NCBI RefSeq assembly: GCF_002778315.1
Contig: NZ_NESA01000006.1
Coordinates: forward strand, 124,001-188,000
Direction: 5' to 3'
Origin: Limnohabitans sp. JirII-31
GTDB taxonomy: Bacteria > Pseudomonadota > Gammaproteobacteria > Burkholderiales > Burkholderiaceae_C
Length of the DNA stretch: 64,000 nt
Below the pieces are notes generated by a model. That model saw nothing but the letters and a program-made list of their open reading frames with translations, was not told where the DNA came from and searched no databases. Position numbers and translations under genes: made by a program. Below, one piece after another: positions 1 through 8,941 of this stretch (within the stretch, counting starts at the first letter, position 1; each line of letters begins with the position of its first letter).

Positions 1-442
1 CAATGCCGCGCAATGTGTCTAAGTCGCGGTGCGGCAAAACTTCACCAAGACGCAGCGCATACATGTGGCGGGCCACACTGATACGCCGTCTTGGATTACC
101 CCACAACTCTGCTTGCCTTCGAGCAATGTCTGACCTATCCGGCATCATGGGTGGTGCGGTGTAACTGCGCACGCCATCCATACCAACAGCCGCCATTAGG
201 GTGCCGTGCCTTGCCAATAGTCGCAAAGCATCGTGCGTGACACTGCTACCCGGTCCCAACAAGATCATCGACACGGCTTGATGTGGAATCTGGTCAAACG
301 TGGGCGTCAACGTGTCCTTATTGCGTGCAAAGTGCAAGCAACCATTGACCACGCACAACTCGCCACGCTCTAGCCAGATCAGGCCATGTCTATCGGCATG
401 CGGCACCCGCGCTGTTTCAAGACCTAAGCGCCCTTTAAGCAT
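1..442 (-). CDS. cas1: Cas1 integrase, type I-E (5' part only)
   Basis: The metal-dependent integrase that, with Cas2, inserts new spacers into a CRISPR array. Only the first ~147 codons are present; the gene runs off the left edge. Translation of the minus strand from an ATG at 442-440 begins MLKGRLGLETARVPHADRHG, the usual start of Cas1e. The visible part covers the N-terminal beta-sheet domain and the start of the helical domain and stops near where the first metal-binding glutamate is expected, so catalytic integrity cannot be judged. The start lies 8 nt after the cas6e stop, which fits the usual I-E order cas6e-cas1-cas2. Cas2 and any array should lie just outside the window. Confidence 0.93.
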   Translation of the reverse strand, partial: MLKGRLGLETARVPHADRHGLIWLERGELCVVNGCLHFARNKDTLTPTFDQIPHQAVSMILLGPGSSVTHDALRLLARHGTLMAAVGMDGVRSYTAPPMMPDRSDIARRQAELWGNPRRRISVARHMYALRLGEVLPHRDLDTLRGI

Positions 443-450
443 CGTCAGTC

Positions 451-1179
451 CTAGGTTGCGGCGGCGGGTTTAAGCAATAGCATGCCAAACCCAAAGGCAC
501 GGTGTCGACCAATGCCCCGCGAGATAAGTGCCGCAAATGCATCACTGTCACGAACTTGCAGCACCCCCGTGAATACGGCGGCAGGACCTTGCACTGGCCG
601 CTTGGGGCGATTGCCCTTGGCGTGGGGAGCAGCGCGACGCACTACCGTGCTAAGACTGAACTCGGTCATACGAACTTCATGCAAATCAGTGGCGTTTTGA
701 AACTGTCTCTTGAGCCAATCGGCATATACCGCCTCACGCGACAAAACGGCATCGGGCATGCGTTGAGCTGCTGACAAAAATGCATCCAACTCTTTGTCAT
801 CTTTGCGGACCACGGGGCGCACGCGTACCTCAAACGACAGCAACTGCCCGACCTTCCAGCTTTGCGGGAATGGACGAATGAGTAAGCCGGGAGATTGTGC
901 TTTTACATCAAGGCCCAGCATGTCAGCCACTTCGGGGGTAGCCATGGTTACAGCTGAACGCATGGCTTCAGCCTTCGCGGTGTAGGCCAGCAGGCCCTGA
1001 CCAGTACGGTAGCTAAAAGGCTTAGGAGCCGATTCACCAAATGCCGCCTTGAGTGCCGCATGGAATGCGTATCCCAAATCACCCTGCCCCCGATCTGGGA
1101 CCAAGCCTTGCCGTTGAGCCCAAGGCACTAGACGGTTTAAGTTAGGGCGCAAGTGAATCAAATGAAGGTCTTGACTCAT
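451..1179 (-). CDS. cas6e: Cas6e crRNA endoribonuclease (CasE)
   Basis: Cleaves the pre-crRNA repeat hairpin and stays bound to the crRNA 3' handle in Cascade. The 242-aa length is slightly above the usual 200-220. The C-terminus has the glycine-rich signature of this RAMP family (RHRAFGFGMLLLKP, about residues 225-238), and the N-terminus reads LHLIHLRPNLNRL. An AGGAGG Shine-Dalgarno (84-89 of the 1100s) sits 4 nt before the ATG. The start overlaps the cas5e stop by 4 nt (ATGA), so the two are translationally coupled. Assignment rests on the motif and the strict I-E gene order. Confidence 0.93.
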   Translation of the reverse strand: MSQDLHLIHLRPNLNRLVPWAQRQGLVPDRGQGDLGYAFHAALKAAFGESAPKPFSYRTGQGLLAYTAKAEAMRSAVTMATPEVADMLGLDVKAQSPGLLIRPFPQSWKVGQLLSFEVRVRPVVRKDDKELDAFLSAAQRMPDAVLSREAVYADWLKRQFQNATDLHEVRMTEFSLSTVVRRAAPHAKGNRPKRPVQGPAAVFTGVLQVRDSDAFAALISRGIGRHRAFGFGMLLLKPAAAT

Positions 1180-1910
1180 ACAACCTCCTGGTGAGCGGGG
1201 CTAAGAAGTGCGAAACGCAACAGCCCCTCACGCACAGGACGCCAGCCACCGTGGACGCCGCTGGTCCAGTTACGTTCATCGCACACGTCCAAGCTTCGAT
1301 CTTGTTGGCCCAGTAGGTGGCCTTCGCCGTCTGGCCATTGCGCACGAACATCGCCTAGCAAAGCGGGCTCTGCCAATTGCAATGCACTCAACATATTGTC
1401 AGCCTCAACCCAACCCGCCATCAAGCGGTCTGTGGGCAAACAATTCTTGCGCCCAACAAACAATGGCCGTGCAGGCTTATCGAGCGCAGCAGCCAACTCG
1501 TCCAAGGTCGGCGATTCATCGGCAGACTGGAGGCGCAAGGCAACCAATACGTTCATGTCTGCGTGGTAGTGGCGGTAACGCAGGTGTGGTCCTGTGTAAG
1601 TACCAGCCCCACCAGCCCGTTCTTCAACCAAACCTCTTGTCGTCCAGCCCTTGTCGTTGGCCTGAAGCTGCGCAGTCTGAAAATCCACCAAGCGTTGCCC
1701 ACCTGCATCAAGCCTTGCACCCATCACCATCCGCTCTTGCAAGCGGTTGTGTTTGACGTCATCGCTACGGTCCCAGCCCAGGGCATTACCAAATAAACCA
1801 GTCACCATAGACAAGGCAGGAAAGTCACGGATGACGCCGTAGTTGTCTATCGTCTCGCCACCAAACGCAATCAAAGGCGCTCGCAACCGAATCAACAAAT
1901 GCCGAGCCAT
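1176..1910 (-). CDS. cas5e: Cas5e Cascade subunit (CasD)
   Basis: Binds the 5' handle of the crRNA in the type I-E Cascade complex. It is 244 aa and begins with the Cas5 RAMP start (LLIRLRAPLIAFGGE, then DNYGVIRDFPALSMVTGLFG), where the ALSMVTGLFG segment is the family helix that follows the first strand. It lies 1 nt after the cas7e stop and overlaps cas6e by 4 nt. There is no sign of degeneration. Confidence 0.93.
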   Translation of the reverse strand: MARHLLIRLRAPLIAFGGETIDNYGVIRDFPALSMVTGLFGNALGWDRSDDVKHNRLQERMVMGARLDAGGQRLVDFQTAQLQANDKGWTTRGLVEERAGGAGTYTGPHLRYRHYHADMNVLVALRLQSADESPTLDELAAALDKPARPLFVGRKNCLPTDRLMAGWVEADNMLSALQLAEPALLGDVRAQWPDGEGHLLGQQDRSLDVCDERNWTSGVHGGWRPVREGLLRFALLSPAHQEVV

Positions 1911-1911
1911 C

Positions 1912-3111
1912 TCAGACCCCTTGCACAGCGCCGCTCACAATGCGGTCTTGCACCCACTGCGTCAAGTTAGCCAACGGCAAACGCTCTGCTCCAGGAACTT
2001 GGCAATCATCAACACTCAGAAAGCGGCGTTCGCTGGGTGCGCCATAGGCAGCATCAAGTCGTTGCAACTCGTCAGCCAATTGACCGACTGCACGCTCGCG
2101 AATCTTGTCGCCATCAGTGTTCAATGCATTTTGAAATGCGCCCGCCAAACTGCGAGGCTGCCAATCACCCGCCTCCACCAGCATCAGCTTGGCCCATTCG
2201 AACGGTGCAGTACTGCCACGTTTAGCACCAGGGCTGACCGTGGCAATCAAATGCAACAAATGGTGCACAACCTTAGCAGCCAATTCACGCTGATCTGCAC
2301 TGACCTTGAAGCAGTCTTCTATCTTCACGCCTTCTAGGTTGGCCACCAACTGCGGCACATCCACCACCACGTATCCGTAATAAAGCCCAGAGGCCAACTC
2401 AGTGTCAAAGATGCCAGCAGAGCCAAGCTCACCCGACTCTCGCAGCAAATCATCGACAACAGTGAAGTAGTCGTTTTCTACCTGAGCTTCATGAACGGTG
2501 AAAGCATGAGCCACATACACAGCGGCATCGCGGCTGGTCAACACATCAGACGTGACCATGCGGCCAAACAAAGCAGACTCCAAGCCGCTACCCAGTTTCA
2601 TAGCTTCGATATTTTTCTTCTCGTCTTTTTCTTTCAACCACGCAGCAACAGCTTCTTTCAAGGCTTTGATCTCAGTGTGTTCTTGACCGAGAGCAACACA
2701 CTTGGCAATTAGGTAGTCGCGTTCAGCTTTGCCAAGTAAAACGGCTTGCCCTGTGCTTAACGCATCTTCACCTTGTGGACTCTTACCTGCTTTATCCAAA
2801 AATCCTGCATTGCGCATACCTTCGACTGCGGCCTGTGCCAACGCTTCGGTCATACCTTGAGCAATCATCATGTCGCGCATTTGTCGGGGCAGTTCACGCG
2901 AGCGAATAGCCATAGGCACGCCAAGACTAGATAGTGAAAACACATCATCTGCAACGCGCCAGTGACGCTTCAGGCACTGCGAAGAAATGCGTGTGCGAAT
3001 GGCGTTGCCATAAGGCAAGCGCTTGGCCAAACCAGCATCGTCGCGGTTAAGTAATGCTGCGGGGTAGTTGTGCAGCGTGTGAATTTGGATGAAACGGGGC
3101 AGCGTTGTCAT
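1912..3111 (-). CDS. cas7e: Cas7e Cascade backbone subunit (CasC/Cse4)
   Basis: Forms the six-subunit backbone that coats the crRNA spacer. At 399 aa it is a little longer than the E. coli protein (about 363). The start FIQIHTLHNYPAALLNRDD, followed by KRLPYGNAIRTRISSQCLKRHW, is the highly conserved Cas7e N-terminus. A 35-nt gap separates it from cse2, the largest spacing in the operon, with an AAGGA-type ribosome site in the gap. The reading frame is intact. Confidence 0.95.
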   Translation of the reverse strand: MTTLPRFIQIHTLHNYPAALLNRDDAGLAKRLPYGNAIRTRISSQCLKRHWRVADDVFSLSSLGVPMAIRSRELPRQMRDMMIAQGMTEALAQAAVEGMRNAGFLDKAGKSPQGEDALSTGQAVLLGKAERDYLIAKCVALGQEHTEIKALKEAVAAWLKEKDEKKNIEAMKLGSGLESALFGRMVTSDVLTSRDAAVYVAHAFTVHEAQVENDYFTVVDDLLRESGELGSAGIFDTELASGLYYGYVVVDVPQLVANLEGVKIEDCFKVSADQRELAAKVVHHLLHLIATVSPGAKRGSTAPFEWAKLMLVEAGDWQPRSLAGAFQNALNTDGDKIRERAVGQLADELQRLDAAYGAPSERRFLSVDDCQVPGAERLPLANLTQWVQDRIVSGAVQGV

Positions 3112-3146
3112 GATGAATGTCCTTGTTGAAGTAGTTCGGAATTGAG

Positions 3147-3704
3147 TTATTTGGACCGCGCGATGGCGCTGAAGTAATCACCAGCAATGCGAAGTCGCAG
3201 AGCTTCTGCGTCCTCTTGAAGTGCGGGTTCCTTGGCGTCGTTCTTGTGAATGAGCTGACTCAGGTCGTACCAGTTAGGCTTGACCTGTTTGCTGGCCAAT
3301 AAACGCAATAAACGCGGCACGATTTGCAAGAAGGCATCGCCACGTGAAACCAATAATTTAGTGACGCGCGCCTCGGCAACCCCGGCCTTAGCCAGTTGGA
3401 TGCCAATACGTTCCTTACTGTCATGCCTTGCCAACGCCATGCCGTGCGCCACCAAAGCCCAACGCTTCCATGTGGTGGTGTGCCATGTATCTGGTGACAA
3501 CCCTGCCTCAATCAACGCCCGAGACAAAGCGGCGATTTGATGAGGCCGCATGGCTTGTGGGTCTAGCCGCGCCAGCGCAGCGCGGGTGCCCGGATCGGCG
3601 CGGTCAATAAAGCCTGCGAGCTTGCCAATAGGATTGCCCGCAGTAGTTACAGGTGCAGGCAATGCTTGCTCTGTATCAGGCTCTGAAAGTTCAAGTGTGC
3701 TCAT
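3147..3704 (-). CDS. cse2: Cse2 small Cascade subunit (CasB)
   Basis: The small alpha-helical subunit, two copies of which stabilise the R-loop in type I-E Cascade. The 185-aa length suits the family. The central part (ARLDPQAMRPHQIAALSRAL, then RWALVAHGMAL) resembles the conserved Cse2 helices with basic residues. Its start overlaps the end of cse1 by 14 nt. Cse2 is specific to type I-E and so fixes the subtype. A short variable region of about 35 residues precedes the conserved core. Confidence 0.9.
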   Translation of the reverse strand: MSTLELSEPDTEQALPAPVTTAGNPIGKLAGFIDRADPGTRAALARLDPQAMRPHQIAALSRALIEAGLSPDTWHTTTWKRWALVAHGMALARHDSKERIGIQLAKAGVAEARVTKLLVSRGDAFLQIVPRLLRLLASKQVKPNWYDLSQLIHKNDAKEPALQEDAEALRLRIAGDYFSAIARSK

Positions 3705-5331
3705 GGGTCTCCTCGTCAGATGGTGTGAGTGGGTTTGATTTTTTGAATTTCAGAGCGTTGGCTAGAGCAGGTAATTTGTTACCTCGCATCATTGAGTGCA
3801 AGCGGCCAAGTGCTGAGGATTGCGCGCGATAACGAAGTTGACCGTTGCGCGGGCCAGCAACGAAAGCAGATTGCAAGACTCGCTCTGCACGCGTGGCCAA
3901 AGCCAAAAGCCATTGATTGCGTACTGCTTCGCGATCATCTGCTTCGATTTCGCTCATCAGTTCAGGGAAAAACTGTGCGTCGCATAGGGCTTCGAAAGGC
4001 TGCGCGAAAGCACTGGCGCGATCTTTGGCTGCATCGTTAGCCTCTTTGTCTTTACCACTGTCATCTTTAGCACCGTTACCAAACAAGACCGCTAAAGCAG
4101 CCCAAAGCATTTTTCGAACCTCTCCAATTGCAGCTATACGTTCATCGGCCAACTTTGCCAAGTCATCCGTGTGCTTTGTTAGCAAGGCCTGTCGTACTTT
4201 CTTAGAAATAGGAATACGTCTTTCGTGATAGCCCTCCGTCTTTCCTTGTCCACGAGCCACGCCTTGAGCGATCAAACAAACACCTTCTGTGTCGTCGGTC
4301 GACAACCAAGTCTGTGCCAAGGACTTGGTGTACTTTGAGCCTAACAAAAGCTCTGTTGCCAATTTGTAATCAAAGCCGCGAGCGCCGATGGTCAACGCCT
4401 TTGCAGCAGAAGTTTCCACGGGCATCCATGGATCGCCCGTAACACCGTTGAGTTCTTTCGCCGCAATACGAGCCACTTTGCTACCTATGACGTGAGCATT
4501 TAGTCCATCACCCTGAGTCAATCTCACACGCCGGCAAATTTCGATATACCAAGGGTCAAGACTTGCAAATGACAAGCTATTTCCGCCATCCCATGGAATG
4601 ATCCACACTAACGCGTGACCGTCAACACTTGAAAATCCAAACGATTCTGTTGCGACTTCTCTAGAGCCAAAAACAGCATCTAAGTCTCGTATCCACCGTG
4701 ATCCCCAACCCCCATTCGGATGGATGCCAACACCACACCTGTTGGCAAAACCGCCATTCATCCGAGAAACACCGTAGTTTCCTGAACCTAAAAAACCCTC
4801 TTGAGTTTGCAAACTAACCAAGGCATAGACCCACTCTTCATGTGTACAGCGCAACATCCGTGCAGCCTTCAAATCATGATTTTTTGAAGTCACCAGCATG
4901 TCTAACTCGTCTGCGGCCACAAGAGAGTTCTTCCAGTCACTGATGCTTCCACTAGGTTCTGGTGCTTGCATAAAAGCAGGTCTACTCACCGGGCTGATCA
5001 GGCACCAAGCAGCGCCATCCGGGTCATCGGGCGTAAGCGCCAGTAATGCAGCACGCCATTGCGAGGCTGTACCAAAAGGCTCTGTGCGCCCGGATCGGTG
5101 CAAGGCAATAGCGGCCAACTGAACCAAAAAAGCATGCCATGGGTGACGTTGATGCGGGCGCAGCGCAGGAAAGTCCCGCACATGGTCTTGGGCCATAGCT
5201 ATGAACAACTCTGGCAATGTGGTTGCCATACGCTTGCCCGTATCGGTTCGTCGGTAATGCAGGATTTGCTCATCAAGCAAATTGCCAAACAGCTTTTGCT
5301 CAGCATTGGGCTCACTGTTTTTTAGATTCAT
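3691..5331 (-). CDS. cas8e: Cas8e large Cascade subunit (Cse1/CasA), divergent N-terminus
   Basis: Recognises the PAM and recruits Cas3. It is 546 aa, overlaps cas3 by 4 nt and cse2 by 14 nt. The usual opening of E. coli-like CasA (a DPWIPV-type motif near residue 5-12) is absent. The protein instead begins with a polar 40-residue stretch, then LPELFIAMAQD and FPALRPHQRHPWHAFLVQLAA, features seen in another branch of the Cse1 family. A charged linker (KDDSGKDKEANDAAKDRAS, about residues 425-443) separates the N-terminal part from the C-terminal helical bundle. Function follows from position and family resemblance; the exact branch is inferred. Confidence 0.88.
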   Translation of the reverse strand: MNLKNSEPNAEQKLFGNLLDEQILHYRRTDTGKRMATTLPELFIAMAQDHVRDFPALRPHQRHPWHAFLVQLAAIALHRSGRTEPFGTASQWRAALLALTPDDPDGAAWCLISPVSRPAFMQAPEPSGSISDWKNSLVAADELDMLVTSKNHDLKAARMLRCTHEEWVYALVSLQTQEGFLGSGNYGVSRMNGGFANRCGVGIHPNGGWGSRWIRDLDAVFGSREVATESFGFSSVDGHALVWIIPWDGGNSLSFASLDPWYIEICRRVRLTQGDGLNAHVIGSKVARIAAKELNGVTGDPWMPVETSAAKALTIGARGFDYKLATELLLGSKYTKSLAQTWLSTDDTEGVCLIAQGVARGQGKTEGYHERRIPISKKVRQALLTKHTDDLAKLADERIAAIGEVRKMLWAALAVLFGNGAKDDSGKDKEANDAAKDRASAFAQPFEALCDAQFFPELMSEIEADDREAVRNQWLLALATRAERVLQSAFVAGPRNGQLRYRAQSSALGRLHSMMRGNKLPALANALKFKKSNPLTPSDEETHEHT

Positions 5332-7961
5332 GGATTTGCTCCGGTCGTGGGTTCGGTGATGCGCTCAAGCCCCAAGCGGCTGTAGCGATAGGCGGCTGCG
5401 CCCAATGTGAAAGTGAAGCTGCCTTCGCGGCAAGTGGTTTGAACCATCGGCTGGGTATCAGGCGACACATCTTTAGGCCACATGTGGTGACGCACAGGCA
5501 ACTGACACACTGGCTGATCAAATGGTCCAGGCATAGCTGGATCGAATGTCAAGAGATAGTCGGCAGCTCCGAGACGGCTAGAAATTTTGAACTCGGCATC
5601 CGAAAATCTAAGTTCATTACCTGCTTCGTCAATAAAAGGACTTTCGAACTGCAACTGACTCAGTTTGGCAATCACACGCTCTGCTTGAGTCTTTCCATCC
5701 ACCGCCTGACCGTGCTCTTTCCAAGGCTCTCCTAGCTCTTCTTCGATTGCACTCAGTGCATCGGAATGCGTCGCCCACTCAACCAATTCGCGGTTATCTT
5801 TTGGAATAAGGTGACTGTCTGCACCACTGATAAGTCGTCGCGTTGCTTCAAGAATTCGCAAGTCCGTATAAATGCCCCCGCCGTTGTGAAATCGCCCCAA
5901 ACCATGGCGTGATTTTTTGAGGCACCCCTCTAAGCTGTGACCGGCAGGCAACAGCACCACGGCTTTGGCTTGTCTATAGCTTTCAGGTCGCTCCTCAGGG
6001 GCTCTCTCATGTCGGTGCAAGCGGCCCACGCGCTGCAATAGCACGTCCATGGGGCACAAGTCGGTGATCAGCAAGTCCGCGTCAATGTCTAAGCTTTGCT
6101 CCAACGTTTGCGTTCCCACGACGATGCATGCTTGCAAGCGTTTGGTACGGTGCTTGCCGATCTGTTGCTCTACCGCTGCGTCCAGCTTGGGACGGTCTTC
6201 ACGGCTGTAGCGGCTGTGATGCACAGTGGCGATGCCGTTGATATTGAACAGCACTTCTTGCAAGTCATTTTTCTGAGCCATGTTTTCTATGGCGAGAAAT
6301 GTGGCCAATGCAGTAGGTACTGTGTTGCGAATCACCAGAACTTTGGCTCCTTGCTTGGCTGCATCAATCGCCAAAGTGGCAATGGCCTCAGCGTTATCGA
6401 TACAGTCGTTGACTTGCCAGTGCACACGCTTGCTGCGTCCAGAGTCGGGCAATCCGTTGATTGCAGCACCATCGGTGAGTGCGGGATAAGGCTGTGCCAT
6501 GGCGTCCGCCAATGTAGGCATAGGCACCGAAGGTGAGATCAGCCGCTGATAACGGTGGCGAGCGCTAGAACCCAAGGTCGCAGAAAGCAAAAGCGCATGA
6601 CCACCAGCGCTCAAATGCGCTTTGAGCAAATGCGCCAACAGCGTGGCCATGTAGGCATCCGAGGCGTGCACCTCATCAACCACCAAAAGGCTTCGCGACA
6701 GCAGACTGTGCCGCATGTGTGCGTGTCGAACTTGCAAAGCACCCAACAGCGCTTGGTCGATCGTGCCCACCGCCAACGGTGCAGCCAAAAAGCGTTTACT
6801 GGATTCAGCGGCCCAGCGGGTGTGGGCTTTTTGATCGGCTGGATGATCTGCCCACAGCACTTTGAAATCAGGTAATTTTTCAACGCTATGTCCATCAGCG
6901 CTTTCATAGCCAGCCAGTGCACGCACCACCAACGGGGGGGGCTGCCCTGTGTCTTGCCATAAGTTGGCAGCGAATTGCAGCGTGCGGTTGTATAGCTGGG
7001 TTGCTGCTACGCGGGTGGGTAATGCGAAGTACAAGCCATCCACTTGGCCCGCTTGGAAAAGCTGCGCAAAGCGCCATAAGGCAGCTTCCGTTTTTCCGCT
7101 ACCCGTTTCGGACTCCAAAATCAGCAATGGCCCTAAACCTGGCTGCGCCATCTTGGCTTGAATAGGTCGCGGTGACGGTACGTTAAAAATCGCGGAAAAA
7201 TTGGGTGTGCTGGGCAATACACGTCGCCACTGTGTGGGATCAAAACCAATTTTTTGCACTGCTTCGCAAGCGCACTGCCAAACCCATTGATTGCGGTCTT
7301 CGCCTGCTTCGGCATAAGGGAAGAAACGCGTATCCGATCCCAGCCAATCGGCAAACTGCACCAAGCCTGCGAACAAATGCGCGAACTGTGGACTGTCCGG
7401 TAATGTTGAGCCTGCATCAAATGCAGGAGCGAACCATTTCTTCAAACATTGCCCGATGTCGCACAAAGTAGCCTGCGGGTCGTAACGCACTTGACCGTCA
7501 CAGACAACCGGACGCCAAATTCTGCGATCAATCAAGCTCGAGTCTTCTACCGGACGTCCGTGATGACTGATGGAGGCTCGCCACAGACTCATGCATGCCG
7601 ATCCCCAGTCATCCATTTCATCCACAGGCAACTGGGTGAGCAAATTTTCTTCGCTGAATAGGTACAGAGCTTCGTTGGTATGCCCAGCAGGGGCAGGCCA
7701 GCCCGGTGGTATTGGTTGCGATGTGGATCGCCAGCGCTTAGATTGAAAGCCTGCATTGGCCTTGCCCACATCGTGCAAGAACGCCAGCGCAGCGAGTCGC
7801 ATCACATCTACATCGGATAGCTGTCGACCTGCTACAGACGCCATGGCACGGCGGATGCAATTGACCTGAGCAACGGCATAAAAACAAGCTGCGACATCCA
7901 GCATATGAAAAATCAGCGAATGACTTTCACCCTTCTGATTTAGTTTGCCCCAAGCCACCAT
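5328..7961 (-). CDS. cas3: Cas3 nuclease-helicase, type I-E
   Basis: Degrades target DNA after recruitment by Cascade. The HD nuclease domain comes first (FLHDVGKAN, His63-Asp64, and ISHHGRP near 131), then an SF2 helicase: Walker A ETGSGKT (about 285-291), DEVH box (429-432), SAT motif (460-462) and QRVGRLHRH near 640. At 877 aa it is a full-length HD-helicase fusion. I chose the ATG at 7961 because an AGGAGG lies 6 nt upstream of it; the in-frame alternative 24 nt earlier has no such site. It is the first gene of the cas operon, with an AT-rich leader behind it. Confidence 0.95.
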   Translation of the reverse strand: MVAWGKLNQKGESHSLIFHMLDVAACFYAVAQVNCIRRAMASVAGRQLSDVDVMRLAALAFLHDVGKANAGFQSKRWRSTSQPIPPGWPAPAGHTNEALYLFSEENLLTQLPVDEMDDWGSACMSLWRASISHHGRPVEDSSLIDRRIWRPVVCDGQVRYDPQATLCDIGQCLKKWFAPAFDAGSTLPDSPQFAHLFAGLVQFADWLGSDTRFFPYAEAGEDRNQWVWQCACEAVQKIGFDPTQWRRVLPSTPNFSAIFNVPSPRPIQAKMAQPGLGPLLILESETGSGKTEAALWRFAQLFQAGQVDGLYFALPTRVAATQLYNRTLQFAANLWQDTGQPPPLVVRALAGYESADGHSVEKLPDFKVLWADHPADQKAHTRWAAESSKRFLAAPLAVGTIDQALLGALQVRHAHMRHSLLSRSLLVVDEVHASDAYMATLLAHLLKAHLSAGGHALLLSATLGSSARHRYQRLISPSVPMPTLADAMAQPYPALTDGAAINGLPDSGRSKRVHWQVNDCIDNAEAIATLAIDAAKQGAKVLVIRNTVPTALATFLAIENMAQKNDLQEVLFNINGIATVHHSRYSREDRPKLDAAVEQQIGKHRTKRLQACIVVGTQTLEQSLDIDADLLITDLCPMDVLLQRVGRLHRHERAPEERPESYRQAKAVVLLPAGHSLEGCLKKSRHGLGRFHNGGGIYTDLRILEATRRLISGADSHLIPKDNRELVEWATHSDALSAIEEELGEPWKEHGQAVDGKTQAERVIAKLSQLQFESPFIDEAGNELRFSDAEFKISSRLGAADYLLTFDPAMPGPFDQPVCQLPVRHHMWPKDVSPDTQPMVQTTCREGSFTFTLGAAAYRYSRLGLERITEPTTGANP

Positions 7962-7967
7962 GCGAAC

Positions 7968-7973
7968 CCTCCT
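7968..7973 (-). promoter_or_regulatory. Ribosome binding site deciding the cas3 start
   Basis: A perfect AGGAGG on the minus strand sits 6 nt before the ATG at 7961. This favours that start over the longer in-frame one at 7985. Confidence 0.75.
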
Positions 7974-8007
7974 GCGGGAAAGCATAGTTCATATTTTGAT
8001 AATTTAT

Positions 8008-8036
8008 GTATTAATTTTAGTTAGTTTAAAAAACAA
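8008..8036 (-). promoter_or_regulatory. Candidate sigma-70 promoter of the cas operon
   Basis: The interval 7986-8086 is strikingly AT-rich compared with the rest of the window. On the minus strand it contains TTGTTT (8036-8031), a 17-nt spacer and TAATAC (8013-8008), which would give a leader of about 40 nt before cas3. Neither hexamer is perfect. The AT-richness could also make this stretch a target for silencing by an H-NS-like (MvaT/Bv3F) protein, as known for E. coli cas genes; that is inference. Confidence 0.4.
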
Positions 8037-8086
8037 AATAGCTACTTAAATCTCGTGGAAATTATTGAAAAGTGATACCCGACGTA

Positions 8087-8923
8087 TCACACCGCCTGCA
8101 ACGCCAACACACCCGTCGCCGTGTTGGAAATTGGAATGTGATAGTTCTGATGCACCGTCGATACGGTTTGCCCCAAGGCACCGCGCATGGCCAACCAGTT
8201 CAACAGCTCAATGCCTTGGGTGCCGGCCTTCTCCACCAACTCGTGGATGCTGAACTGTGTGGCCCACTCAGGGTTGTTCTGCAAGCTTTGCATGAACTCC
8301 AAATCAAAGGCTTTGTTGATGTGACCGGCACGCTCACCATCGAGCTGATGGCTCAAGCCACCGGTGCCCACCACCACCACATTCAAATCGCTGTCCCAAC
8401 TGCGAATGGCGTCCCCCACGGTTTGGCCGAGTTTGTAGCAGCGCTTTGCCGAAGGCAGTGGGAACTGCACGGTGTTGATGCAAATCGGCACCGTCAGCAC
8501 CGGGCACACATCGTCTGGCCAAAACAACTTCAAAGGCAGCGTGAAGGCGTGATCCACCAGCATTTCCTGGCAGGTCACCACATCAAACTCTTTCTCAACC
8601 AATTGGTTGATGATGTGCCATGACAAGTCAGGCGCACCTTTGAACGGTGGCAAGGTGGGAATGCCCCAGCCTTCATCGGCGTTGTTGTATTGCGCCGCTG
8701 CTCCCACCGCAAACGTGGGCATTTTGTCGAGGAAAAAGTTCAACCCATGGTCGTTGTAAAACACCACCGCCACATCGGGCTTGGCTTTGCCCAACCATTC
8801 ACGGATAGGGGGGAAACCATCAAAGAATGGTTTCCAGTACGGGTCTTGCTGCAAGCCCTTGGCAATCGCGCTGCCAATGGAAGGAATGTGTGAAGTGGCG
8901 AGACCGCCAACGATGTGTGCCAT
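8087..8923 (-). CDS. Class III extradiol dioxygenase catalytic (LigB-like) subunit, orphan copy
   Basis: The Fe(II) subunit of a protocatechuate 4,5-dioxygenase-type enzyme (278 aa). The metal ligands of the LigB family are present as His12 (ATSHIPS), His59 (FYNDHG) and Glu239 (GIELLNW), and the catalytic base as His192 (GGLSHQL). It follows its small subunit by 18 nt and has a TAGGAG ribosome site. It differs clearly from the second LigB at 15953-16831 and stands apart from the ring-fission operon, so its substrate may be gallate, a methylated gallate or another catechol rather than protocatechuate. A LysR gene is divergent from the pair. Confidence 0.85.
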   Translation of the reverse strand: MAHIVGGLATSHIPSIGSAIAKGLQQDPYWKPFFDGFPPIREWLGKAKPDVAVVFYNDHGLNFFLDKMPTFAVGAAAQYNNADEGWGIPTLPPFKGAPDLSWHIINQLVEKEFDVVTCQEMLVDHAFTLPLKLFWPDDVCPVLTVPICINTVQFPLPSAKRCYKLGQTVGDAIRSWDSDLNVVVVGTGGLSHQLDGERAGHINKAFDLEFMQSLQNNPEWATQFSIHELVEKAGTQGIELLNWLAMRGALGQTVSTVHQNYHIPISNTATGVLALQAV

Positions 8924-8941
8924 GGTGTGTGCTCCTACGTG

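Noticed and set aside
7986-8086. CRISPR array or leader next to cas3
   Set aside because: No repeated 28-29 bp unit is present; the stretch is simply AT-rich and looks like the cas promoter.
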